A stretch of DNA of 64,000 bases from Burkholderiaceae bacterium. GTDB lineage: Bacteria; Pseudomonadota; Gammaproteobacteria; Burkholderiales; Burkholderiaceae_C. The notes beneath the pieces are model-generated. The model was not told where the DNA came from and ran no database searches. It saw only the letters and a list, made by a program, of their open reading frames with translations. The stretch spans positions 25,412 through 89,411 of the forward strand of contig JAFALA010000110.1 in the NCBI GenBank assembly GCA_019234815.1, in the 5' to 3' direction. Shown here one piece after another: positions 1 to 8,047 of the stretch. Made by a program: the position numbers and the translations under genes. Every line of letters begins with the position of its first letter. Position 1 is the first letter of the stretch.

Positions 1-2
1 CT

Positions 3-1349
3 GCACCTCCCGTGCTTTCGTCAGGTGTCACCTTGCCAGGTGATGCCGCGCCGCCCTGCCCCGGCACAGCTTCCAGTCCCCATGCGGAGGCTGGCATCGA
101 ACTCAGGCTCTTGAGCTTGGGCGGTGCAGTGGACCTCGCGCTATGCGCCAACCCTCAACTCAAAAGTTCATGGGCAGCCATCAAGATACAGGCGGCGGCA
201 TTGGGTGAAGCCAAAGCCGCCTATCTGCCCACCGCAACTGCCGGCTTGAGCCATGTCGACGATCGAACAAACTATCCAGGCACAGACATCCCTGTGTAGG
301 CATTGAGAGACAACGGCAAAACGCTGAGCCTCAATTGGCGTCTTTTCGATTTTGGTGGTCGGACCGCAAACAGGCAGGTCGCCGTCGATTTACTTGATGC
401 AGCAATGGCCAGCCACGATGCGGCCATTCAAAAGCTTCTTGAAACTGTCGTTGGCGCCTACTTTGACGCCCAGACTGCACAGGCGACCTGGGACGCCAGG
501 CTCAAGAGCGAGCAAGTCGCGGCCCACACCCTGACCATCGTCCAACGTCGACGAGACCACGGAGCAGCTTCGCAAGCGGACGCCTTGCAGGCAGCCACTG
601 CCCTGGCTCGAGCCAGTCTGGACAAAAGTCGAGCTGCCGGCGATCTGCAAAAGGCGCTGTCCGTGCTCGTCTATTGCCTCGGTTTGCCGGCCGGCTCGCA
701 CTTGAGCCTCGCACCCGACCTTGCCGACGACCACCAACAGATTGGCAGAGACCTTGACGGATGGCTTGCGCAGGCACAGCAGCGGCATCCTGCCATATTG
801 GCGGCCAGGGCTCAGCTGGACGCCGCGCGAGGCAAGGTCAAGGCGACCCAGTCCGACGGCCTGCCTAGCGTGGATTTCTCTGCCAACTACTACCAGAACG
901 GCCGTCCCAACCTGAGCCTGCCGGCGATCCATACCAACGAAACGGTCCTGGCCGTCACGCTCACCATTCCCTTGTTCGAAGGCTTCGGGCGGACCTACAA
1001 GGTCCGAGGCGCCTTGGCCCAGGTGGAGCAGAAATCGGCCGAACTGGACGACACCGAACATCAGGTCCTGATGAGCGTGGTCAAGACCCATGCGGATGCG
1101 GTCTCGGCCCTGAGCAATCTCGATGCATCCAGGTCGCTTCTGGAAACCGCGCAGAACGCCACCGAATCCGTCCAAAGAAAGCTCGACAAAGGCGCTGCAG
1201 ACGTGCTGGAAATGCTGAACGTTCAAGCCGCCTTGGCCGACGCGCAGTTGCAGCGAATTCGATGCCTGGCCGAGTGGCGATCGGCAAGGCTACGACTCAT
1301 GGCCGTCGCCGGGGTGCTAGGACGTGAGGGTTTGAGCTCCTCGTATTGA
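3..1349 (+). pseudogene. TolC-family type I secretion outer membrane protein, interrupted by in-frame TAG; 5' end outside window
   Basis: Two reading segments, 3-296 and 300-1346, lie in the same frame and are separated only by a TAG at 297-299. Read through, they give one outer-membrane efflux protein of the TolC family: an N-terminal AVDLALCANPQ-like helix, a segment ending AAYLPTATAGLS, then LSLNWRLFDFGGR and two long helical repeats. Such proteins form the trimeric exit duct of type I secretion or efflux systems. The frame is open to the left edge, so the true start and signal peptide lie outside. The second segment could only restart from a weak TTG at 303. Base use looks less GC-biased than in the neighbours. 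A genuine nonsense mutation or a single base error are both possible; the intact protein is otherwise well preserved. Confidence 0.75.
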
Positions 1350-1366
1350 AGGGCTCGTCGCTCACA

Positions 1367-1401
1367 AGAAAAAAAGCCACCGGCCCCAAGGCACGGTGGC
1401 T
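1367..1401 (-). terminator. Rho-independent terminator of aceA
   Basis: Arms AGCCACCG (1375-1382) and CGGTGGCT (1394-1401) form an 8-bp GC-rich stem. The A-run at 1368-1375 becomes a T-run on the minus strand, so the hairpin terminates leftward transcription from aceA, about 40 bp past its stop. There is no T-run in the plus direction. Confidence 0.85.
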
Positions 1402-1443
1402 GACACTTTCAAAACGGGAGGCCCTGCAGCCTCAAGGTTTCGC

Positions 1444-2742
1444 TCAAGCGTGCTTCTTGTCGAAGAACTGTTCGTCTTCGGTGGAGCCCTTCAGCGCGGC
1501 GGTCGAAGCTTCGCGCTCGATCGTGGTGGTCACGGCATCGAAGTAGCCGGTACCGACTTCACGCTGGTGCTTGACAGCTGTGAAGCCACGTTCGGCAGCG
1601 GCGAACTCGGCCTCTTGCAGTTCCACGAAAGCGCTCATGTTGTTGCGAGCGTAGCCGTAGGCCAGGTTGAACATCGAGTAGTTCAGGCTGTGGAAGCCAG
1701 CCAGTGTGATGAACTGGAACTTGTAACCCATGGCACCCAACTCGCGCTGGAACTTGGCGATGGTGGCGTCGTCCAGGTTCTTCTTCCAGTTGAAGGACGG
1801 CGAGCAGTTGTAGGCCAGCAGCTTGCCAGGGAACTTGGCGTGGATGGCGTCGGCAAAGGCCTTAGCGAAAGCCAGGTCTGGCTTGCCGGTTTCGCACCAG
1901 ATCATGTCGGCGTAGGGCGCGTAGGCCAGACCGCGGCTGATGGCCTGGTCCAGGCCGTTGCGGGTGCGGAAGAAACCTTCCACGGTGCGCTCGCCGGTGC
2001 AGAAAGGCTTGTCGTTGTCGTCGATGTCGCTGGTGACCAAGTCGCCGGCTTCAGCGTCGGTACGGGCCAGCAGCACGGTGGGGGTGCCCATCACGTCGGC
2101 AGCCAGGCGAGCTGCGACCAACTTGGCCACGGCTTCGCGAGTCGGGACCAGCACCTTGCCGCCCATGTGGCCGCACTTCTTGGCGGCAGCCAATTGGTCT
2201 TCGAAGTGGACGCCCGCGGCACCTGCTTCGATCATGGCCTTCATCAGCTCGAAAGCGTTCAGCACGCCGCCGAAACCGGCTTCGGCGTCAGCCACGATGG
2301 GCGCGAAGAAATCGGTGTCTTCCTTGCCTTCGCTCCACTGGATTTCGTCGGCGCGCTTGAAGGTGGCGTTGATCTTCTTGACGACCTTGGGCACCGAGTC
2401 CACCGAGTACAGCGATTGGTCGGGATACATCTCGCCATTGCTGTTGGCATCGCCAGCGACTTGCCAGCCCGACAGGTAGATGGCCTTCAGGCCGGCCTTG
2501 ACCTGCTGCATGGCCTGGTTGCCGGTCAGCGCGCCCAAGGCGTTGATGAAGGGCTCGGTGTTGACCAGGTTCCACAGCTTCTCGGCACCGCGCTTGGCCA
2601 GCGTGTGCTCGATGTGCAGCGAACCGCGCAGACGCACCACGTCAGCGGCCGTGTAACCGCGGCTGATGCCCTTCCAACGGGGGTTTTCGGCCCAATCCTT
2701 TTCGAGGGCGGCGATTTGCTGTTCACGTGTCAGTTTGGTCAT
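1444..2742 (-). CDS. aceA: Isocitrate lyase
   Basis: Isocitrate lyase cleaves isocitrate to glyoxylate and succinate, the first step of the glyoxylate shunt for growth on acetate or fatty acids. The protein is 432 residues, the usual length for the bacterial enzyme, and has the signature KKCGH with catalytic Cys190. The ATG at 2742 is chosen over an upstream in-frame start at 2787 because a GGAG ribosome site lies just before it and the protein then begins MTKLTREQQ, as in homologues. The gene is monocistronic: a strong terminator follows it, and an AT-rich leader with a palindromic candidate operator precedes it. Malate synthase is not adjacent. Confidence 0.97.
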   Translation of the reverse strand: MTKLTREQQIAALEKDWAENPRWKGISRGYTAADVVRLRGSLHIEHTLAKRGAEKLWNLVNTEPFINALGALTGNQAMQQVKAGLKAIYLSGWQVAGDANSNGEMYPDQSLYSVDSVPKVVKKINATFKRADEIQWSEGKEDTDFFAPIVADAEAGFGGVLNAFELMKAMIEAGAAGVHFEDQLAAAKKCGHMGGKVLVPTREAVAKLVAARLAADVMGTPTVLLARTDAEAGDLVTSDIDDNDKPFCTGERTVEGFFRTRNGLDQAISRGLAYAPYADMIWCETGKPDLAFAKAFADAIHAKFPGKLLAYNCSPSFNWKKNLDDATIAKFQRELGAMGYKFQFITLAGFHSLNYSMFNLAYGYARNNMSAFVELQEAEFAAAERGFTAVKHQREVGTGYFDAVTTTIEREASTAALKGSTEDEQFFDKKHA

Positions 2743-2813
2743 GGGGAGCTCCTGTGAAGGGAAAAACGAAGGACTTGATGGGCTCAAGATTAGGCTTTTC
2801 CGCGGCGCTCGCC

Positions 2814-2836
2814 AAGACTTATGTCTTATATAAGAC
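2814..2836 (-). promoter_or_regulatory. Candidate operator upstream of aceA (perfect 14-bp palindrome plus extra half-site)
   Basis: GTCTTATATAAGAC (2823-2836) is a perfect palindrome about 80 bp upstream of the aceA ATG. A third half-site AAGAC lies at 2814-2818, so AAGAC/GTCTT arms occur three times in 23 bp. It sits in an AT-rich stretch in a GC-rich genome. Such symmetry is typical of a dimeric repressor (GntR-like sites often look like this), but the regulator is unknown. Confidence 0.55.
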
Positions 2837-2853
2837 TAAAAAATTTATTATTT

Positions 2854-2873
2854 AAAATCAATTAGTTGATTTT
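2854..2873. repeat. Perfect inverted repeat in aceA upstream region
   Basis: AAAATCAA (2854-2861) and TTGATTTT (2866-2873) are perfect 8-bp arms around TTAG. They lie 18 bp beyond the GTCTT palindrome. The repeat could be a second operator or a weak AT-only hairpin downstream of marC. With few G-C pairs it is a poor terminator. The rest of the 247-bp gap shows no gene. Confidence 0.4.
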
Positions 2874-2989
2874 TAAATTTCGCAATACGAACTGCTATTC
2901 ACCATAATGAGAAATTTTGTCGCGCCGCAACATGATGAAATTTTACGATCTGAAAGTGGTATTTCATATCGTGAGAGCAGACCAGCAAC

Positions 2990-3610
2990 TCAGATCCCGC
3001 CGACGAAATAGCGCTTCAGCCCGGCCAGAATCATCTCCACGGCGATGGCCGTCAGCACCAGGCCCATCAACTTCTCCATGGCCGACACGACCGAGTCGCC
3101 CAGGATCTTACGGATGCGGTCGGCCAGCACCAGCGTCAGGCCCGACACCACCATCGCCGCGCTCAGGGCGCCAATCCACGACACCATGCGATCGGGCTGC
3201 CTGGACGCCAGCAGCAGCACGGTCGCCATGGCAGAGGGGCCGGCCAGCAAGGGCACGGCCAGCGGGAAGATGTAGGGCTCCTTGCCTGCTTCAACGCCGT
3301 AGACCGATTCGCCGGCCGAGCCGAAGATCATCCGGATCGCCACCAGGGCCAGGATCACGCCACCCGCCACTTCGAGCGAGCGCTCCGACAGGTGCATGAC
3401 CTGCAGGAAGCCCTCGCCGAAAAACATGAAGGCGAACAGCACGGCGAAGGCGATGCCGGACTCGCGTATTGCCATGCGAGCGCGCCGCTCCTTGGGCACC
3501 TCACGCAGGATGGAAATGAAAATGGGCAGGCTGCCCAGCGGGTCGAGCACCAGCAGGAGCAGGACGAAGGCGGAGAAAAAACTGTGTTCCATGGCGGTAT
3601 TGTCCGCCAT
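2990..3610 (-). CDS. MarC/YhgN-family integral membrane protein
   Basis: A 206-residue protein with about six hydrophobic segments. The N-terminal segment LLLLVLDPLGSLPIFI matches the MarC/YhgN/UPF0056 family, as do the later AVPLLAGPSAMATV and C-terminal membrane segments. It sits in the inner membrane; its function is not established and the old link to multiple antibiotic resistance is not supported. The ATG at 3610 has AAGG just upstream; an internal ATG at 3592 (MEHSFFSAF) matches many homologues equally well. It starts 6 bp after the xerD stop and is probably co-transcribed with queG-xerD. Confidence 0.85.
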   Translation of the reverse strand: MADNTAMEHSFFSAFVLLLLVLDPLGSLPIFISILREVPKERRARMAIRESGIAFAVLFAFMFFGEGFLQVMHLSERSLEVAGGVILALVAIRMIFGSAGESVYGVEAGKEPYIFPLAVPLLAGPSAMATVLLLASRQPDRMVSWIGALSAAMVVSGLTLVLADRIRKILGDSVVSAMEKLMGLVLTAIAVEMILAGLKRYFVGGI

Positions 3611-3616
3611 GGGGCC

Positions 3617-4546
3617 TTAACCGCGTGGATGGTGCTCCGCGTGCAACGCCTTCAAACGTGCCCGGGCCACGTGGGTGTAGATCTGCGTCGTCGACAGATC
3701 GGCATGCCCGAGCAGCAGCTGCACCACGCGCAGATCGGCGCCGTGGTTCAGTAGATGCGTGGCAAAGGCGTGACGCAGCGTATGCGGCGAGATCGGATTG
3801 CGGATGCCGGCCTGCAGCGCGTATTTCTTGATCAGCTTCCAGAACATCTGCCGGCTCATGGGCTGGCCCTGCTGCGTCAGGAACAAGACGTCGCTGCGTT
3901 GCACGCCCAGCAGCTGCGGCCGTGCCACGGCCAGGTACCGCAGCAGATGTTCATGCGCCTGCTCACCAAACGGCACCAGACGCTCCTTGGAGCCCTTGCC
4001 CGTGACGCGCAGCGCCGCCTCCTTGAGGCTCAGGTGCACGCTCTTGAGCGTCACCAGCTCGGTCACGCGCAAGCCGCTGGCGTACATCAGCTCCAGCATG
4101 GCGCGGTCGCGGGTTCCCAACGAATCGTCGGAGGGCGCGGCGAGCAGGGCTTCGACCTCGGATTGCGACAGGGTCTTGGGCACGCGCAGGGCCTGCTTGG
4201 CGTTCTGCAGGCGCAGGGTCGGGTCTTGCTGGATGCGCCCCTCCCTCAAGGCCCAGCGGAAATAGCGCTTGAACACGCTGAGGCGACGGTTGGTGCTGGT
4301 GGCCTTGCTGCCTGCGTGGCGCGCCGCGGCATAGTCCAGCAAGCTCGATTCAGTGGACTGATCCAAAGTCAGTTGACGGGTTGCGCCCAGCCAAGCGGCA
4401 TACAGCGTCAGGTCGCGACGATAGGCGTCCAGGGTGTTGCGCGAGAGCCCGTCTTCGATCCACAAGGCTTCAATGAATGCCGCAACCGCGGCCTGGCTGC
4501 CGGGGCCGAGCGCGTCCTCGGACGAAGGTGCGGCAGCGGCGTTCAT
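3617..4546 (-). CDS. xerD: Site-specific tyrosine recombinase XerD
   Basis: XerD acts with XerC at dif, and with FtsK, to resolve chromosome dimers before division. The 309-residue protein has an N-terminal SAM-like core-binding domain (about 15-105) and a C-terminal catalytic domain with the full active-site set: Arg160, Lys184, His255, Arg258, His281 and nucleophile Tyr290. The ATG at 4546 is chosen because it overlaps the queG stop as ATGA and has a GGAG ribosome site; an in-frame ATG at 4567 would add seven residues. XerD is favoured over XerC by overall sequence impression, not by a decisive motif. Confidence 0.92.
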   Translation of the reverse strand: MNAAAAPSSEDALGPGSQAAVAAFIEALWIEDGLSRNTLDAYRRDLTLYAAWLGATRQLTLDQSTESSLLDYAAARHAGSKATSTNRRLSVFKRYFRWALREGRIQQDPTLRLQNAKQALRVPKTLSQSEVEALLAAPSDDSLGTRDRAMLELMYASGLRVTELVTLKSVHLSLKEAALRVTGKGSKERLVPFGEQAHEHLLRYLAVARPQLLGVQRSDVLFLTQQGQPMSRQMFWKLIKKYALQAGIRNPISPHTLRHAFATHLLNHGADLRVVQLLLGHADLSTTQIYTHVARARLKALHAEHHPRG

Positions 4547-5646
4547 GTGCCCTGCTCCAATGCCCAATCGATATGCTCGGCCAGCAGGGGCGTCGCGGTA
4601 TCGCGCTCAGCGTTCAAGGCCTCGCGCAAGGCTTGCGAAGCTTCCCTCGGCAGTCGATTCGCCAGCGCATTGCCCATGGCCACCGCCAAGTTGCGCCGCC
4701 AACGTGCATAGCCGATGCGCCGGATGGCGGATCCTTCGGTGCGATGCAAAAACTCGGGCTCGCTCCAGCGCCACAGGTCCAGCAATTGCGGTGCCGTGAG
4801 CGCGGCGCGGCTGTCGAAGTCGGGCAGCGCGCTGCGCTGGGCAAATTTGTTCCAGGGACAGACCAGCTGACAATCGTCGCAGCCGTAGATGCGATTGCCC
4901 AACGCCGACCGGAGTTCGACGGGAATGGCACCGTCGTGCTCAATCGTCAGGTAGGAAATGCAACGCCGCGCATCGACCCGGTACGGTGCCACGATGGCCT
5001 GGGTCGGACAAACGCGCAGGCATGCATCGCAGCTGCCGCAATGCGGCGCCTCGGGCGCACTCAACGGCAGCGGCAGGTTCAGATAGATCTCGCCGAGAAA
5101 GAACATCGAGCCTGCTTCGCGGTTGAGCGTCAAGGTGTGCTTGCCCCTCCATCCCAGGCCCGAGCGAGAGGCCAGCTCCACCTCCAGCACCGGCGCGGAG
5201 TCGGTGAACACGCGGTAGCCCATCGGGCCGATCAACTGTTCCAGCCGCGTGGCAAGCTGCTGCAGGCGGGACCGCAGCACCTTGTGATAGTCGCGCCCAC
5301 GGGCGTAGAGGGACACCTGTGCTTGTGTCGGCGCCTTCAAACCCTGCCATTCAATCTCGCGCCATTCGGACGAGGTGCTGGCCGGCAAGTAGTCCATGCG
5401 CGCCGTCAGCACACGAACCGTGCCCGGTACCAGCTCGCGGGGTCTCGCGCGCTTGAGCCCATGGGCAGCCATGTAGTGCATGCTGCCGTGAAAACCAGAC
5501 TCCAGCCAGGCCAACAGACCGGGTTCGGCGCTGGAGAGGTCGACGTCGGCCACGCCAATCTGTGAAAATCCCAATTCATGCGCCCACTCGCACAGGTGCG
5601 CCATCACGGCGGCAAGATCGGGGGGGTTGTCAATCGGTTTGAGCAC
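4543..5646 (-). CDS. queG: Epoxyqueuosine reductase
   Basis: QueG reduces epoxyqueuosine to queuosine in tRNA using cobalamin and two [4Fe-4S] clusters. The 367-residue protein has an N-terminal cobalamin-binding region (including MDYLPAS and YARGRDYHKVLR), the ferredoxin motif CGSCDACLRVCP, a second cluster motif CDDCQLVCPWN, and a C-terminal HEAT-like extension. The start is a GTG at 5646. Its stop overlaps the xerD start, so the two are translationally coupled. It diverges from tsaE with only 17 bp between start codons, so its promoter must lie within tsaE. Confidence 0.95.
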   Translation of the reverse strand: MLKPIDNPPDLAAVMAHLCEWAHELGFSQIGVADVDLSSAEPGLLAWLESGFHGSMHYMAAHGLKRARPRELVPGTVRVLTARMDYLPASTSSEWREIEWQGLKAPTQAQVSLYARGRDYHKVLRSRLQQLATRLEQLIGPMGYRVFTDSAPVLEVELASRSGLGWRGKHTLTLNREAGSMFFLGEIYLNLPLPLSAPEAPHCGSCDACLRVCPTQAIVAPYRVDARRCISYLTIEHDGAIPVELRSALGNRIYGCDDCQLVCPWNKFAQRSALPDFDSRAALTAPQLLDLWRWSEPEFLHRTEGSAIRRIGYARWRRNLAVAMGNALANRLPREASQALREALNAERDTATPLLAEHIDWALEQGT

Positions 5647-5663
5647 TTCGTTCGGTTCAAGTT

Positions 5664-6161
5664 TTGATCATTTTAGAAACACGTCATCTCCATTGGCCCG
5701 ACGAGGCTGCTTGTGAGCGATTCGCGCAGGCGCTGGCCCGTCTTCCCGGCTTGATGAATGCCAGCATCGAGCTGTACGGCTGCCTCGGCGCCGGCAAGAC
5801 CAGCTTCGTGCGCCACCTGCTGCGGGCCCTGGGCGTGCAAGGTCGCGTCAAGAGCCCCAGCTACGCCGTGATGGAAAGCTATGCGCTGGCGCATGGCGAA
5901 GCCAGCCATTTCGACTTCTACCGCTTCAGCGATCCGCGTGAATGGGAAGAGGCGGGCTTTCGCGAGGTGTTCACCCGCCCCGGCCTCAAGCTCAGCGAAT
6001 GGCCGGAGCATGCCGCCGGCATGCTGCCCGACCCCACCCTGCGCCTGACCCTGGCCGTGCAGGACGACGACAGCCGGGCCGTGACGCTGGAGGCCTGTAC
6101 GGCCGAGGGCCAGGCCTTGCTGCAGGACCTCGATTCGGTGCTCCCGGGAGTTGCACCATGA
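5664..6161 (+). CDS. tsaE: tRNA threonylcarbamoyladenosine biosynthesis ATPase TsaE
   Basis: TsaE is the ATPase of the TsaB-TsaD-TsaE complex that makes the universal t6A37 modification on ANN-decoding tRNAs. The 165-residue protein has the Walker A motif GCLGAGKTSF with Lys45, then a conserved SPSYAVMESY stretch and HFDFYRFSDPREWEEAGF. The apparent start is TTG at 5664; no upstream ATG is available in frame. Its stop overlaps the amiC start as ATGA, so the two form an operon, an arrangement common in proteobacteria. Confidence 0.93.
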   Translation: MIILETRHLHWPDEAACERFAQALARLPGLMNASIELYGCLGAGKTSFVRHLLRALGVQGRVKSPSYAVMESYALAHGEASHFDFYRFSDPREWEEAGFREVFTRPGLKLSEWPEHAAGMLPDPTLRLTLAVQDDDSRAVTLEACTAEGQALLQDLDSVLPGVAP

Positions 6162-7576
6162 GCCGCGCTCGCCGCGAGGCCCTGCGACAGATGGGCTCGC
6201 TCGCGCTGCTGCTGCAGGCGCCGCAGTTGGCGCGAGCCGCCGTGCCATCCACGGCCGCCTCGGCAGGCAGCAACGCAGCCGCTGCAAACATCGTCGCCGT
6301 GCGGGTCTGGCCGGCCGACGCCTATACGCGGGTCACGATCGAATCCGACCAGGCCCTGTCGGCCAAGCCCTTTCTGGCCCACAACCCGGACCGGCTGGTG
6401 ATCGACATCGACGACCTTGAACTCAGTCCCGGCCTGCGCGAGCTGCTGGGCAAGGTCAAGCCGGACGACCCCTATATCGCCGGCGTCCGCGTCGGACAAA
6501 ACCAGCCCCGCGTGGTTCGCATCGTGCTCGATTTGAAGCAGCCCGTGGCGCCGCAGGTGTTCACGATCGCACCGGTGGCGGCGTACAAGTACCGGCTGGT
6601 GCTCGACCTGCATCCGCAGGAAGAGGTGGACCCCCTGCTCGCCTTGGTGCAGGAAAAGGAGAAAGCCGAGCAGGCGGCGGCCCAATCGGTGCAGGATGCC
6701 CTGGGCGAGTTGATCGGGCGCATTGACCGCCCTGAGATGACCGGCAAACCCGGCGGCCCCAGCGTGCCTTTGCCTGCCGCATCAGAGGCACAAGCGCCGC
6801 ACGGCATCACACCGATGCCGCCCCACCCTGCGCCCCCGCCTCTCATGGCCCAGCAGACGCTGGACCGCTTGATCGTGATCGCGCTGGACCCCGGCCACGG
6901 CGGCGAAGATCCGGGCGCCATTGGACCGTCCGGGCTGAAGGAAAAGGACGTGGTGCTGTCGATCGGCAAGCAGTTGCGCGACCGTCTCAACGGCAACCCC
7001 AATATCCGCGTCATGATGACCCGCGACGAGGACTTCTTCGTACCGCTGCACGAGCGCGTGCGCAAGGCCATGCGGGTGCAGGCCGACCTGTTCGTGTCCA
7101 TCCACGCCGATGCCTTCTTCACGCCGCAAGCCCGTGGCGCCTCGGTCTTTGCCCTCAGCACGACGGGGGCCAGCAGCAGTGCCGCGCGCTGGATGGCCGA
7201 ACGCGAGAACGGCGCCGACCAAGTGGGCGGCATCAACGTCAAGGTCAAGGACAGCAGCGTGCTGCGCGCCATGCTGGACATGAGCACCACGGCGCAGATC
7301 AAGGACAGCCTCAAGCTTGGCGGCGAAGTGCTGGGGCAGATCGGCAAGGTCGGGGCTTTGCACAAGGGCAGCGTCGAACAGGCCGGTTTTGCCGTGCTGA
7401 AGGCGCCGGACGTGCCCTCCATCCTGGTGGAAACGGCCTTCATTTCCAACCCGGAGGAAGAAGCCCGCCTGAGCGACCCCGCCTACCAGACCCGGCTGGT
7501 CGAGGCCCTGGCCACTGGCATCGCGCGCTATTTCGCCAAGAACCCGCCGCTGGCGCGGCACCGCGTCGTGTCTTGA
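6158..7576 (+). CDS. amiC: N-acetylmuramoyl-L-alanine amidase (AmiC type)
   Basis: A periplasmic zinc amidase that removes stem peptides from murein to split daughter cells. The 472-residue protein starts at ATG 6158, overlapping the tsaE stop. The N terminus has an RREALRQ motif followed by a hydrophobic stretch, resembling a Tat signal as in E. coli AmiC. An AMIN domain (about 45-150) precedes a proline-rich linker and the Amidase_3 domain. Zinc and catalytic motifs are visible: DPGHGGEDPGA, SIHADAF and VETAFISNPEEE. Regulation of such enzymes is usually through EnvC/NlpD-type activators, not encoded here. Confidence 0.93.
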   Translation: MSRARREALRQMGSLALLLQAPQLARAAVPSTAASAGSNAAAANIVAVRVWPADAYTRVTIESDQALSAKPFLAHNPDRLVIDIDDLELSPGLRELLGKVKPDDPYIAGVRVGQNQPRVVRIVLDLKQPVAPQVFTIAPVAAYKYRLVLDLHPQEEVDPLLALVQEKEKAEQAAAQSVQDALGELIGRIDRPEMTGKPGGPSVPLPAASEAQAPHGITPMPPHPAPPPLMAQQTLDRLIVIALDPGHGGEDPGAIGPSGLKEKDVVLSIGKQLRDRLNGNPNIRVMMTRDEDFFVPLHERVRKAMRVQADLFVSIHADAFFTPQARGASVFALSTTGASSSAARWMAERENGADQVGGINVKVKDSSVLRAMLDMSTTAQIKDSLKLGGEVLGQIGKVGALHKGSVEQAGFAVLKAPDVPSILVETAFISNPEEEARLSDPAYQTRLVEALATGIARYFAKNPPLARHRVVS

Positions 7577-7591
7577 ATAGACTCTTGAAAC

Positions 7592-7630
7592 AAAAACGGA
7601 GACCCATCTTTCGATAGATCTCCGTGATTT
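7592..7630 (-). terminator. Terminator of the tRNA-Lys operon (possibly bidirectional with amiC)
   Basis: Arms ACGGAGA (7596-7602) and TCTCCGT (7619-7625) enclose an imperfect inner stem. The A-run 7592-7596 gives TTTTT on the minus strand immediately after the hairpin, and the hairpin begins just beyond the CCA end of the first tRNA. On the plus strand GATTTT follows, so it may also end amiC transcripts. Confidence 0.8.
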
Positions 7631-7706
7631 TGGTGGGCCCTGTAGGATTCGAACCTACGACCAACGGATTAAGAGTCCGCTGCTCTACCAACTGAGCTAA
7701 GAGCCC
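7631..7706 (-). tRNA. tRNA-Lys (anticodon CTT), copy 1
   Basis: A 76-nt cloverleaf on the minus strand with acceptor arms GGGCTCT / AGGGCCC, discriminator A and encoded CCA. The anticodon loop CTCTTAA gives anticodon CTT, which reads AAG. The T-loop GGTTCGAATCC is intact. Its sequence is identical to the copy at 7780-7855, and it is the last of three tandem tRNA-Lys genes. Confidence 0.96.
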
Positions 7707-7779
7707 TGAATTCTCATTTGTTCTCGCATTCGTCAAAAATGCGGGAAACCGAGAGTATAACCTGAAATTGCAGAAATTT

Positions 7780-7855
7780 TGGTGGGCCCTGTAGGATTCG
7801 AACCTACGACCAACGGATTAAGAGTCCGCTGCTCTACCAACTGAGCTAAGAGCCC
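7780..7855 (-). tRNA. tRNA-Lys (anticodon CTT), copy 2
   Basis: A 76-nt tRNA identical base for base to the copy at 7631-7706, including the encoded CCA and the anticodon loop CTCTTAA (CTT). It lies between the other two lysine tRNAs; spacers are 73 bp (to copy 1) and 26 bp (to the TTT gene). The identity suggests recent tandem duplication or gene conversion. Confidence 0.96.
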
Positions 7856-7881
7856 GTCCACGCATTCTGAAGTTCAATTTT

Positions 7882-7957
7882 TGGTGGGTCGTGCAGGATT
7901 CGAACCTGCGACCAACGGATTAAAAGTCCGCTGCTCTACCGACTGAGCTAACGACCC
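7882..7957 (-). tRNA. tRNA-Lys (anticodon TTT)
   Basis: A 76-nt cloverleaf with acceptor arms GGGTCGT / ACGACCC and encoded CCA. The anticodon loop CTTTTAA gives TTT, reading AAA and AAG. It is the first gene of the lysine tRNA cluster, closest to the promoter at 8018-8047. Confidence 0.96.
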
Positions 7958-8017
7958 ACATTTCAGCACTATTTCAGCATTTCACTGTCAGCACTTCACT
8001 TTTCAGCGAAGCCTTAG

Positions 8018-8047
8018 ATTATAGAAGTAAATTTGATGACCAATCAA
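8018..8047 (-). promoter_or_regulatory. Sigma-70-type promoter of the tRNA-Lys operon
   Basis: On the minus strand, TTGATT (8042-8047) and a consensus TATAAT (8018-8023) are separated by 18 bp, placing the start about 55 bp before the first tRNA. The -35 element overlaps the tcdA stop codon region. The stretch from here to the tRNA carries several TTCAGCA-like short repeats. Confidence 0.7.

Noticed and set aside
1396..2757. Long plus-strand open frame opposite aceA
   Set aside because: A mirror of the isocitrate lyase gene in GC-rich sequence; its protein has no family features, while the minus frame is a full isocitrate lyase.
1350..2989. Mobile element near the broken TolC gene
   Set aside because: No transposase, terminal repeats or target duplication could be found; only a single in-frame stop is present.
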